64,000 nucleotides of DNA, from the NCBI GenBank assembly GCA_011799875.1, contig CM022303.1, positions 186,658,088-186,722,087 on the forward strand, given 5' to 3'. Within the stretch, counting starts at the first letter, position 1. The number at the start of each line of letters is the position of its first letter. Source of the stretch: Thinopyrum elongatum (taxonomy: Eukaryota > Streptophyta > Magnoliopsida > Poales > Poaceae). The position numbers and the translations under genes are program-made. The notes under the pieces were generated by a model, which saw nothing but the letters and a program-made list of their open reading frames with translations, was not told where the DNA came from and made no database searches. This document shows positions 46,701 to 58,320 of this stretch, piece by piece.

Positions 46701-47950
46701 TAGGAACATAAAAAATATAAGGGATCTATATCGAGAGCTATTGATCTACAACATAGATATGCAAATACTATCAGGACTAAGTTCATGATAAATTAAGTTC
46801 AATTAATCAAATTACTTAAGAACTCCCACTTAGATAGACATCCCTCAAGTCATCTAAATGATACGTGATCCAAATCAACTAAACCATGTCCGATCATCAC
46901 GTGAGATGGAGTAGTCATCAATGGTGAACATCTCTACGTTGATACTATATGATTCATGTTCGACCTTTCGGTCTCCAGTGTTCTGAGGCCATGTCTGTAC
47001 ATGCTAGGCTCGTCAAGTTTAACCCAAGTATTCCGCATGTGCAAAACTGTCTTGCACCCGTTGTATGTGAACGTAGAGTCTATCACACCCGATCATCACG
47101 TGGTGTCTCAACACGACGAACTGTCGCAACGGTGCATACTCAGGGAGAACACTTATACCTTGAAATTTAGTGAAGGGATCATCTTATAATGCTACCGCCG
47201 TACTAAGCAAAATAAGATGCATAAAGATAAACATCACATGCAATCAAAATATGTGACATGATATGGCCATCATCATCTTGTGCTTTTGATCTCCATCTCC
47301 AAAGCATCGTCATGATCTCCATCATTACCGGCTCGACACCTTGATCTCCAATGTTGCGTCGTGGTCGTCTCGCCAACTATTGCTACTACAACTATCGCTA
47401 ACGCATAGTGATAAAGTAAAGCAATTACATGGCGTTTGCATTTCATACAATAAAGCGACAACCATAAGGCTCCTGCCAGTTGCCGATAACTTACAAAACA
47501 TGATCATCTCATACAACAACGTATATCACATCATGTCTTGACCATATCACATCACAACATGCCCTGCAAAAACAAGTTAGACGTCCTCTACTTTGTTGTT
47601 GCAAGTTTTACGTGTCTGCTACGGGCTTCTAGCAAGAACCGTTCTTACCTACGCACAAAACCACAATGGTGTTTTGTCAAGTTTGCTGTTTTAACCTTCT
47701 TCAAGGACCGGCTGTAGTCAAATTCGATTCAACTAAAGTAGGAGAAACAGACACCCGCCAGCCACCTTTATGCAAAACTAGTTGCATGTCTGTCGGTGGA
47801 ACCGGTCTCATGTACGTGGACATGTAAGGTTGGTCCGCGCCGCTTCATCCCACAATACCGCCGAATCAAAATAAGACGTTGGTGGTAAGCAGTATGACTA
47901 TCACCGCCCACAACTATTTGTGTTCTACTCGTGCAAATCATCTACGCATA
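46701..47950 (-). other. Angela-like 5' untranslated internal region
   Basis: Between gag and the PBS there is no domain-bearing frame, as expected for the long leader of this family. Confidence 0.55.
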
Positions 47951-47953
47951 GAC

Positions 47954-47969
47954 CTGGCTCTTGATGCCA
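47954..47969 (-). other. Primer binding site of the Angela-like element
   Basis: TGGCATCAAGAGCCAG on the minus strand starts one base after the 5' LTR and resembles the complement of the initiator Met-tRNA 3' end (TGGTATCAGAGCC). Confidence 0.7.
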
Positions 47970-47970
47970 C

Positions 47971-49753
47971 TGTTGGGAATCGTTGCACGGAAAACAAAAA
48001 TTTTCTATGCACACGCAATGATCTATCCATGGAGATGCATAGCAACAAGGGGGGAGAGTGTGTCTATGTACCCTCGTAGACTGTAAGCGGAAGCGTTTCA
48101 CAACGCAGTTGATGTAGTCGAACTTTCTTCGTGCTCCAACCGATCTAGTACCGAACGCACGGCACCTCCGCGTGCTGCACACGTTCAGCTCGGTGACGTC
48201 CTCGCCTTCTTGATCCAGCAAGATGGGCAAAGTAGTAGATGAGTTTCGTCAGCACAACGGCGTGGTGACGGTGATGGTGAAGTGATCTCCGCAGGGCTTC
48301 GCCTAAGCACCATGAAAATATGATCGAGGGAGTAAACGGTGGACGTGGGCGCCGCACACGGCTAAGACAATCTTGTGTGTCCTTGTGTGGTGCCCCCTCC
48401 CCACATATATATAGGTGGGAGGGGAGGGGAGGCAGCCAGGCGCGCCCTAGGGCTGGCCGCCGGCCCCTAGGGCTCCTGCCTTGCCTTGTGCCCCCTTTCC
48501 TTGTATAAACAAGGGGGAAGGAAAGAGGGGGGGGGGGGGTGGGGGGGGAGAGGGGGAGGAAGGGGGAGTCCTACTCCACACTTTCCTTGCCCTCCCCTAT
48601 TTCCTTCTCCTCCTCATAGGGCTGGCCTGTATAGGGGCGCACCAGCCCCTTGTGGGATGGTGTGTTCCCTCTCTTGGCCCATAAGGCCCATATCTTTGCC
48701 GGGGGTGCCCGAAACTACTTTCCGGTGACCCGATAAGTACCCGGTACCCTCCGGAACACTTCCGGTGTCCAAATACCATCGTCCTATATATCAATCTTTA
48801 CCTCTCAACCATTTTGAGACTCCTCGTCATGTCCGTGATCTCATCCGGGACTCTGAACAACATTCGGTCACCAAATCACATAACTCATATAATACTATAT
48901 CGTCAACGAACGTTAAGCGTGCGGACCCTACAGGTTCAAGAACTATGTAGACATGACCGAGACACCTCTCCGGTCAATAACCAATAGCGGAACCTGGATG
49001 CTCATATTGGCTCCCACATATTCTACGAAGATCTTTATCGGTCGAACCGTTATGACAACATACATAATTCCCTTTGCCAATCGGTATGTTACTTGCCCGA
49101 GATTCGATCGTCGGTATCTTCATACCTAGTTCAATCTCGTTACCGGTAAGTCTCTTTACTCGTTCCGTAATACATCACCTCGTGACCAACTCCTCAGTCG
49201 TTTGCTTGCAAGCTTATGATGTGTATTACCGAGAGGGCCCAGAGATACCTCTCCGAAACTCGGAGTGACAAATCCTAATTTCGATCTATGCCAACTCAAC
49301 AAATACCTTCGGAGATACCTGTAGAGCATCTTTATAATCACCCAGTTACGTTGTGATGTTTGATAGCACACAAGGCATTCCTCCGGTATCCGGGAGTTGC
49401 ATAATCTCATAGTCGAAGGAATATGTATTTGACATGAAGAAAGCAATAGCAATAAAACTGAATGATCATTGTGCTAAGCTAACGGATGGGTCTTGTCCAT
49501 CACATCATTCTCCTAATGATGTGATCCCGTTATCAAATGACAACTCATGTCCATGGTTAGGAAACCATAACCATCTTTGATCAACGAGCTAGTCAAGTAG
49601 AGGCTCACTAGGGACACAGTGTTTGTTTATGTATTCACACATGTATTTAGGTTTCCGATCAATACAATTCTAGCATGAATAATAAACCTTTATCATGAAT
49701 AAGGAAATATAAAATAACAACTTTATTATTGCCTCTAGGGCATATTTCCTTCA
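47971..49753 (-). repeat. Angela-like 5' LTR
   Basis: 1783 bp, the same length as the other LTR. It has a G-rich run near 48527-48548. Confidence 0.92.
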
Positions 49754-49786
49754 TAAAGTAGGGTAGTAAAATTAGATTTTATTTAC

Positions 49787-50025
49787 CCTGGACGAAGAAC
49801 TCGATGAACTGGGAGTGGAGTTGGAGAAGTTCGTCCGTTCAGATCTCCCACGCCCTAACTTGGCGGCGGGAGACAGCTATGGCGACGGCGGAGTGAAGAT
49901 ATCCGCGGTCGACGCGAGTACGATGGCGACGAGGTCGAGGCAGTGAAGCTCTTCCTCACCGGCGATGATGGAGTGTAGCGGTGCCGCTAGGTCTGAGAGC
50001 TCGAGCGAGATTGAGGTCGAGCGGA
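49787..50025 (-). other. Proposed leader exon of the Sirevirus third gene
   Basis: The minus strand between the internal TATA box and a candidate donor (AGG|GTAAAT, intron from 49786) is GC- and CT-rich, unlike the AT-rich, GAAGAA-rich flanking parts of the element. The candidate acceptor is ATTCACAG at 40788-40795. The intron would be about 325 bp without the Angela-like insertion. Inference from sequence only. Confidence 0.45.
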
Positions 50026-50053
50026 GTGAATGAGGTCAGAGGAAGGGAAGGGG

Positions 50054-50061
50054 TATTTATA
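50054..50061 (-). promoter_or_regulatory. Internal TATA box of the Maximus-like element
   Basis: TATAAATA on the minus strand in the context GGCTATAAATACCCC, the same octamer as the LTR TATA boxes (57646-57653 and 35855-35862), but 720 bp after the end of pol. It is followed by a CT-rich leader. Confidence 0.55.
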
Positions 50062-50780
50062 GCCATGGTGAAAAACTGCTCGTCCGAAGATTTTGGACGA
50101 ACATGCCCCTGACCCTTACTATCCTATCGACATGTGTCACCCACGTACTGAGAGATGGAGATCGTGGGGGATCGTGGGTGAGTAGTTTAATCCATCGTGG
50201 GAAGCGGAACGGTTTGAGCGGCAACAACCAAAAATTTAGATATGAATTTTTTTAAAGTTTCATTCTCAAATTATTCAGCTGTCAAGGACACAGTGAAGAT
50301 TTTGAACGGGTTTCAAGTAGAACACACATGAAGAATTTGTGAACAGACTGGATTGAGTTTAGCATAGAGGGGGAACGGGTCCGATCACATTCACTTAGAT
50401 GAAAATCAACTTGAAGAATTAGCAATAAGTGAATGCTGTTGAGGACATGAAAACTCAAATATATATATAGTCAATGAAGAACACCAGTCGAAAAGTTTGA
50501 GGACTTTGCAAAGTTGAAGAATTTGAAAGTTGAAGAATTTGCAAAATGAAGAAAAACTCAATTTTGAAGATTTTCAACTTTTTGTTGGTGGCGTGACCCA
50601 CCGTATAAGAATGATGATTTCAGACACCGCGTACAATTGTCGTAGGGCTCTGAGAATCAAATTCTTCATTAATTTCTTTACACTTAGAGGGTTAGTCTTC
50701 ATTGATTGAAGAAAAACGTTACTTCATGTGTTGCACATCTAAGTCATCAATTTTGCATAAGTGTTAGGATGTGTGTCCTT

Positions 50781-52847
50781 TCAAAGAACATTCGAAGATT
50801 CTAAGATATTTAGCTCACACCGCAACTTGCTAAATCTCTTCTCATCCAAGGGCTTTATGAAGATATCCGCTAGCTATTCTTCAGTCTTCACGTGGTCGAT
50901 GGAGATGTCGCCCTTCAACACATGATCTTGAAGAAAATGATGACGAATCTGGATGTGCTTAGTCTTCGAGTGCTGAACTGGGTTATGCGCAATCTTGATG
51001 GCACTCTCGTTGTCGCAGTAGAGTGGCACATTCTTCATATTGATGCCATAGTCCTTGAGGGTTTGCTTCATCCACAACAATTGAGCACAGTAAGAACCAG
51101 CAGCAATGTACTCAACTTCAGCAGTAGAGAGTGATACGCAGTTCTGCTTCTTCGAGGACCAACATACTAAGGATCATCCGAGGAAATGGCATGTGCCTGA
51201 TGTTGACTTGCGATCCACTCGATCACCAGCATAGTCAGAGTCAGAATATCCAATGAGATCAAAAGCCGAGCCCTTGGGATACCATAATCCAAGTGTTGGA
51301 GTGTGAGCTAGATATCAAGGAATATGTTTCACAGCCTTATGGTGTGATTCCTTCGGTGTAGCTTGAAAACGGGCACACATGCAAACACTAAGCATAATAT
51401 CTGGCCTAGATGCACATAGGTACAATAAAGAGCCAATCATGGAGCGGTATACATTTTGATCAAAGTCTATACCATTTTCATCGGTGCATAGATGGCCATT
51501 TGTGGGTATAGGGATTTTGATGCCTTTGCAATCTTGCATGCCGAATTTCCTCAGAACGTCCTTGAGGTATTTATCTTGAGATATGAATATGCCATTGCGT
51601 TGTTGACGAATTTGAAGACCTAAGAAGAATTTCAATTCTCCCATCATAGGCATTTGGTATTCCTCACTCATCATATAGGCAAATTCGTCACTGTAACATT
51701 GGTTAGTACAGCCAAAGATAATATCATCAACATATATTTGGCACATGAATAATTCATCATCATAAGTTTTGGTGAAAAGAGTTGGGTCAAGTGAACCGGG
51801 TTTGAAGCCTTTTTTCATGAGGAATTCCTTCAGTGTATCATACCATACCCGAGGGGCCTGCTTGAGGCCATAGAGGGCCTTATTGAGTCTGAAGACTTTG
51901 TCGGGATGCTTAGGATCTTCAAAACCTGGGGGTTGAGCGACATATACTTCTTCCTCAAGCTTACCATTGAGGAATGCACTTTTCACATCCATTTGATATA
52001 AGATGATATTGTGATGGTTAGCATAAGCAAGCAATATGCGAATAGCCTCAAGTCTAGCAAAAGGTGCAAAAGTTTCATCGAAATCAATTCCTTTAACCTG
52101 TGTGTAGCCTTGAGCTACAAGACGAGCCTTGTTCCTCACCACTAGGCCATTTTCATCTTGCTTGTTGCGATAGATCCATTTGGTACCGATGATATTGTGC
52201 TTGCGAGGGTCTGGTCGCTTGACAAGTTCCCACACATTGTTGAGATCGAATTGATGTAATTCCTCTTGCATAGCTTGAATCCACTCAGGCTCCAGAAATG
52301 CCTCATCAACTTTGGTGGGCTCTGTGATAGAGATAAAAGCAAAGTGCCCACAAAAGTTAGACAAATGTGAAGCTTTTGAGCGTGTGAGAGGACCTGGTGT
52401 GTTGATGTTGTCGATGATTCTCTCAATCTGCACTTCATTTGCAATGTGAGGGTGAGCAGGTTGACAACTTTGATTGGGCTCAGCATTTTCTTCAGAGCCA
52501 TTTTCTTCAGATGGACCAGCATGATTTTCTTCATGATCTGGAATGACTTCTTCAGCAGATTCTTCAGTAGGTATGACATCCTCAGTAACATTTAACTTGA
52601 TGGATTCCTTAGGAGACATTTCATCTAGCACAGGAGGTAGGTGCTCTCTTTGTGAGCCATTAGTTTCATCGAATCGCACATCTACAGTTTCAACAACCTT
52701 GTTGTGATAGGTGTTAAAGACCCTGTAGGTGTGCGAGTCCTTTCCGTAACCAATCATAAAACCTTCATGTGCTTTCGGTGCAAATTTAGAATTGTGATAA
52801 GGATCTCTAATCCAACATTTAGCACCGAAGACTTTGAAATAACTCAC
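50781..52847 (-). pseudogene. Maximus-like reverse transcriptase and RNase H
   Basis: The frame 52847-51315 (510 residues) holds the integrase tail ([15 protein letters not shown]), RT ([49 protein letters not shown]) and the catalytic IYVDDIIFG. RNase H follows in the same frame to a TGA at 50781, with stops at 51312-51314 (CGA to TGA), near 51172 (CGA to TGA) and near 50874 (CAG to TAG, before LADIF). Apart from these stops the frame is continuous. Confidence 0.88.
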
Positions 52848-53975
52848 ATTGGGTTTCTTGTCAGTGAGGAGTTCATATGAGGTCTTCTTGAAGAATTTGT
52901 GAAGATATACCCTATTGATGATGTGGCATGCAGTATCAATAGCCTCAGGCTAGAAGCGACGAGGTATCTTGTATTCATCAAGCATAGTGCGAGCCATCTC
53001 AACAAGAGTCCTGTTCTTGCGCTCCATGATGCCATTCTGCTGTAGAGTGTATGGGGCGGATAACTCATGAGTAATACCAAGTTCATCAAGATAGTCATCA
53101 AGACCAGTATTCTTGAACTCGGCCCCATTGTCACTACGTATATGCTTGATCTTCACACCGAAACTCGTCGAGGCCCTTGAGGAAAATCGTCTGAGACTTC
53201 CTGCACTTCAGTTTTGTAAGTAATGATGTGCACCCATGTGTAACGAGAATAATCATCAACAATTACAAAGCCATATAGAGATGCTGCATTTGTTAGTGTG
53301 GCATAATGAGTAGGGCCAAAAAGGTCCATGTGAAGCAATTCACAAGGACGAGTGGTAGTCATGATAGTCTTCGAGGGGTGCTTTGCTCTGGTCACCTTTC
53401 CAGCCTGACAAGCCCCACAAAGATGATCTTTGAGGAATTTGACACCCTCAATGCCAATGACGTGCTTCTTCTTCACAAGCGAGTGCAAGTTCCTCATGCC
53501 AGCATGACCGAGTCGATGATGCCATAGCCAGCCTTCTGAAGCTTTTGCAAGTAGACACGTGGCAGGCTATGGTCCTGCAGAGAAATCAACAATATACAAG
53601 TCTCCTCTCCTAAAGCCTTTGAAGACTTTGGAATTGTCAGATTCCATGAGCACAATGCAATGATATTTGCCAAAGACAACAACCATATCAAGATCACAAA
53701 GCATTGAGACAGACATGAGGTTGAATCCGAGGGACTCGACAAGCATGACTTTGTCCATGTGTCGATCCTTTGAGATTGCAACCCTACCTAGACCCAATAC
53801 CTTGCTTTTGCCTTTGTCAGCGTAGGTGATATGCTTCAGATGCAATGGAGATAAAACAGAGTCCATCAGTAAGCTCTTGTCACCGGCCATGTGATTTGTA
53901 CATCCACTGTCGAGGACCCACTCAGTAGCTTTGGGTAAATCATCCTGCAGATGAATTAGTGCTTCTTACGAACTC
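52848..53975 (-). pseudogene. Maximus-like protease and integrase
   Basis: The protease active site WVLDSGCTNHM is intact (DSG at 53903-53911), with a stop a short way upstream (SS-stop-EALIHLQ, near 53957). The pre-integrase part NLHSLVKKKHVIGIEGVKF leads to LCGACQAGK, ELLHMDLFGPTHY (first Asp) and, after a frameshift near 53170, HIRSDNGAEFKN (second Asp) and QQNGIMERKNRTLVEM (Glu). Confidence 0.82.
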
Positions 53976-54185
53976 ATATACTTCAGAGTGAAGAATATGG
54001 CATCAGATTCATCAGACAGAAATTCATCAAACAATGGAACACATATAAATATAGCAGTATGAGGACGTGAGAAATGAGTGAATCATTTCTTCATGATTTG
54101 CTTGCGTCCTTTCAAGCATTCTCAGGTCTCCAGCAAATTCTTCAGACAATTTAGTTCGTCTAGAGACCTGACCCTGCATAAGAGA

Positions 54186-54990
54186 TTAGTTCTTTTTCTT
54201 CACCACCCACATCTGGAGGGGTGGCAAAGAGTTCATCATCCTGCGAGCTCCATAAGAGAAAGGTGGCATTGAAGCCAGTGCACTTCGTTTCACAGAAGAG
54301 AGGTTAGAGTAGGCATATGAATAAGCAGAGAAATTCTTCGAGGACTTATGAACATAATGATTTGAAGAATAATGCACATATTCATAGCTCTTAGATTTTC
54401 CCTGCGAAACAGAAGCATTAGCACAATGATGCTCATATGAGGAATTTGATCCACGTGAGGAATTTGGTTTGTATGAGGACTTGGATCCATTTGAAGCCTT
54501 TGGTCCATATGAAGAATTTAATCTGGGGTTCCTATTCTTCACAGGTGGTGTCATGAGGACATTCACCTGAAGACTTTCAAGGCACCTTTTGGGAACCCAG
54601 ATTTTCTTCATAGGGGGACCGTTCCTGCAGTTAGTTCCAATATATCTAGCAATACTTCACCATTCTGATTTTTGAACAGCTTATAGTTGGAGTCAAATGA
54701 CTCATCAGATGAATATGAAGATTCACATGTAAAGCCAGATAAAGTGGATGGATCTACGGGAGGCCCTTTTGCAGCAACCCATGAGGTTTTGGGATACTTC
54801 TCAGGTTTCCAATAGGTTCCATCTGCATTGATTTTCCTCTCAAATGCAATACCCTCTTTCCTAGGGTTCCTGTTGAGGATCTGCTTCTTAAGCACATCAC
54901 AAAGAGCCTGATGCCCTTTGAGCTTTTGTACATGCCTGTCACATACAATTCCTTCAACCCTGCATTGTTAGTGATACTTGTGGTATCCTC
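54186..54990 (-). pseudogene. Maximus-like gag C-terminal / linker region
   Basis: The frames 54895-54608 (RNPRKEGIAFERKINADG, KYPKTSWVAAKGPP) and 54611-54186 (KKIWVPKRCLESLQVNVLMTPP) are one protein split by a frameshift near 54653. It continues into a Ser/Tyr-rich low-complexity segment. This linker between the zinc knuckle region and the protease is typical of Sireviruses. Confidence 0.7.
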
Positions 54991-55365
54991 AGATGAGTAA
55001 TTTGTGACCACAGAAATAGTTGAAGAATTTGCAGCAATAGAAGCATTTGAACTTTCAGGTCAGGAATTAGCAGATTCTCGTTCAATGCGTTTCAAACATG
55101 GTGGGATAAATTCTTCCTGAGCGGAGCTGATCTGTTGAGCAAGCAATGAATCATTTTCCTTCTGAAGATCTTCATGACTCACCCTTAGCTTCTCAAGATC
55201 TTGCTTTCTCTGAAGAAATTCATAAGAAAGCTTCTCATGATCGGCTAAGAGTGTTTCATGATGACCTTGAAGATTATCAAACTTAGACTATAGTCGTTAT
55301 AGATTATCAGTCAGAATTTGAGTTCGACTCATTTCCTCACCCAATAGGTCATCGCTTTTGTCTAG

Positions 55366-56754
55366 CTAATTTTGAACCTTTTCCAACGCCTTTTGTTGTT
55401 TTATGGCAATATTAGCAAGTTTGGAATAGCTAGGTTTGAGATTATCATCAGATTCATCCTCACTTGATTTAGAGGAGGGATATTTGAGTACCTTGGCACC
55501 TTTTGCCATGAAGCAATAGGTGGGAGCGTAGTCATCATTTCCGTCATCAGCAGAGTTGGGGAAGCCATTTTCCTCAGTGTTGAAGATGGACTTGCTGACG
55601 AAAGCAGTAGCGAGAGCTAGGCTCGCCACACCAGAGTCTGACTCCTCAGATGCCTCCTCTTCATCATTTTTCTCAGATTCAGCTTAAGAGTCCATTTCCT
55701 TGCCAATGAATGCCTGAGCCTTTTTGGAACTGCTCTTCTTGTGAGATGAAGTCTTTGAAGATTTTGACGATGGGGACTTTGAAGATTTCTTCTTTTTCTT
55801 TGAGTCGTCTGAACTATCATCCTTGTATTTCTTCTTCTTTGATTCCTTTGCCCACTGAGGACAATCAGTCATGTAGTGACCAGGTTTCTTGCATTTGTGG
55901 CAAGTCCTCTTCTTGTAATCACGGGATGAGGAATCTGATCTCATGTCATCACCTCTTGAAGAATTTCCAAAATGACCACGCCTTGAGAACTTCTGGAATT
56001 TCTTCACGAGCATTGCTAGCTCCTGGCTTAGTTCTTCAGGGTCACCACGGCTGCTATCAGAATCTTCCCCTTCAGATGAGGAAACTGCCTTGGCCTTCAG
56101 AGTGCATGATCTTCCATAGCTTGGCCCATAGAGATCTCTCTTCTCAGCTTGTTGAAATTCATGAGTGTTCAGCCTCTCAAGGATATCAGCAGGATCTAGT
56201 GACTTGTAGTCTCCACGTTCTTGAATCATCAGTGCTAGTGTATCGAATGAAGAATCAAGTGACCTCAGCAATTTCTTCACCACCTCATGGTCGGTGATGT
56301 CAGTGGCACCAAGCGCTTGAAGCTCATTTGAGATGTCAGTGAGGCGATCAAAGGTTTACTGGACATTCTCATTGTCGAGTCTTTTGAAGCGGTTGAAGAG
56401 ATTGCGAAGAACGTCAACTCGAGAATCACTTTGAGTCGAGATTCCTTCGTTGAACTTGGACAACCTATCCCAGATAAGCTTTGCAGACTCCAAAGCACTC
56501 ACTCTACCGTACTGTCCTTTGCTCAGATGGCCACATATGATATTCTTCGCTTGAGAGTCGAGTTGCTTGAATCTCTTCACATCAGCAGCGTTCACGAAAG
56601 GAGTGACAAAGGGAACGCCATTTTCCACAACGTACCAGAGATCGTTGTCAATTGCCTCAAGATGCATGCGCATCTTATTCTTCCAGTAGGGGTAGTCCAT
56701 CCCATCGAAGATAGGACACCCAGCCGAGACCTTGATCATGCCTGCAGTCGACAT
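55366..56754 (-). pseudogene. Maximus-like gag with zinc knuckle
   Basis: One frame with two internal stops. 56754-56356 holds PIFDGMDYPYWKNKMRMHLE and NIICGHLSKGQYGRVS (UBN2-type capsid). A TAA (CAA in the expected sequence) follows, before TFDRLTDISNELQALG. 56283-55684 holds ILERLNTHEFQ and the CCHC knuckle CHKCKKPGHYMTDC, then a Lys/Ser-rich tail. 55629-55366 continues in frame past a TAA. The frame is not shifted anywhere within this region. Confidence 0.85.
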
Positions 56755-56805
56755 AACTAAAACTCTAGGTGGTTAAACCAAAATCACACAGAACAAGGGA
56801 GTACC

Positions 56806-56819
56806 TTACTCTGATACCA
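56806..56819 (-). other. Primer binding site of the Maximus-like element
   Basis: TGGTATCAGAGTAA on the minus strand, two bases from the 5' LTR, matches the initiator Met-tRNA complement used by plant Copia elements. Confidence 0.8.
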
Positions 56820-56821
56820 AT

Positions 56822-58315
56822 TGAAAGTGCGTTATATCGACTAGAGGGGGGGGGGGGTGAATAGGCGATTTTTATGAATTCGTCACTGAGGAAATACTAC
56901 TTGAGGAATTTCCTAAGCGACGAACAACTAGCAGCGGAATAAGTACTCAGGTGCATGCAAGACAAGAACATAGTCATCATGATGAAATGAAACATACATA
57001 GAGCACAGGTAGCGTGTAACAGGATAAGCAGGCAGAAGACAAGATGACTGAAGAAATAGGATTGAGGAAATTGAGAAAGTCTTCAGTCAAAGTCTTCAAA
57101 CAGTAACGATCAAGTTCATCAACACATGAATGAGGAAATGAAAGGGTTAAGGAAATAGAACCAGTAGCTCGGTGAAGACAATGATTTGGTAGACCAGTTC
57201 CAACTGCTGTGACAGTTGTACGTCTGGTTGGAGCAGCTAGGTATTTAAACCTGAGGACACACATTCCCGAACACACAGTCCTCACCGTATTCTCCTTGAG
57301 CTAAGGTCACACAGACCTCGCCCAATCACTCGTGGTAAGTTTTCATAGGTGACTTCCAAACCTTCACAGACTAGGTCACCCGGCAATCCACAATTCCTCT
57401 TGGAGGCTCTAGACCTTGACGCCTAACCGTCTGGAAGATGCACAATCTTCAAAGGTAACAAGCATCGGTTCCACACAGGAACAATCTCTTCAGTGATGCT
57501 CGATCACTTTGGGTTTTAGGTGTTGGGTTTGGGTTTTTCCTCACTGATGATTTTCTCTCAAAGTCCTCGGAGGATGGGATGCTCTCAATGACAAGTGTCA
57601 GTTTCTCTTGGAGCAGCCAACCAGCTAGTGGTTGTAGGGGGCGGCTATTTATAGCCGGGGAGCAGCCCGACATGATAAGACATAAATGCCCTTCAATGAT
57701 ATGACCGTTAGGTGGATAAGATATTTGGGTTAGCTGGCGCATAGCACAACAACGGTCGGAAATTTGAGCTCTCAAATTCCTCAGGGCTATTATGTTCCTC
57801 ACTTGTAGGCAATCCGCACTGGCGAATTCCTAACTCCTCAGTCAGAACAAATTCCTCAGAGAACAGAAGATCTTCATCTCTGTCACTTAAGAACCTGACT
57901 GAACTGTATGAGATTTCCAATGGCTTCACTCGAAAGGATTGGGTAGGTGTAGGATTTGAGATGAGCATCACTTGGAAACTTTTCCTTAGTTTTACCTCGA
58001 CCCCCTTTAACAGTACGGTGTTTCCTATGACCCAAGAAAGAGAAAATGAAACTACGAAAACAAAAGTCTTCATGCTTCATAATCCTCGCATCAATATCAA
58101 AGTCTTCAAGGTCACACCAATTTCCTCATTTTCAAAGTCTTCAAGAAAACCAAAGTCTTCAAATGAAGACATTCATTTTTAGGGTCAACTTTCTTCGTAA
58201 ATATCAAACTCCTCATCGACTTATAGAACCTGTGTACACTCACAAACACATTAGTCCCTTAACCTATAAGTCTTCAATACACCAAAATCACTAAGGGGCA
58301 CTAGATGCACTTACA
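56822..58315 (-). repeat. Maximus-like 5' LTR
   Basis: 1494 bp, minus strand TGTAAGTGCA...GCACTTTCA. The TATA box TATAAATA is at 57646-57653. It matches 35043-36525. Confidence 0.9.
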
Positions 58316-58320
58316 TGAGC

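Larger units (their letters stand above)
41084..49753 (-). mobile_element. Angela/WIS/BARE-type Copia element nested in the Maximus-like element
   Basis: Two 1783-bp LTRs (41084-42866, 47971-49753), minus strand, beginning TGAAGGAAATATGCCCTAGA and ending CCCAACA. The total is 8670 bp, the normal size for Angela. The flanks are CAAAG (41079-41083) and TAAAG (49754-49758), a 5-bp target duplication with one change. The internal order is gag, protease, integrase, RT, with the RNase H end eroded. A hand count gives about 63 LTR differences (near 3.5%), mostly transitions. It split the Maximus-like element between pol and its third gene. Confidence 0.92.
35043..58315 (-). mobile_element. Maximus-like Copia Sirevirus, complete, with nested insertion
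   Basis: Two LTRs (35043-36525, 56822-58315) start and end TG...CA on the minus strand and are flanked by TGAGC on both sides (35038-35042, 58316-58320). The order gag, protease, integrase, RT, RNase H identifies Copia. A large third gene between pol and the 3' LTR and a length of about 14.6 kb without the insertion identify a Sirevirus, best matching Triticeae Maximus (name from memory of the family). A hand count gives about 41 substitutions between the LTRs (near 2.8%), plus a 14-bp indel. All reading frames contain stops, so it is not autonomous. Confidence 0.9.
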
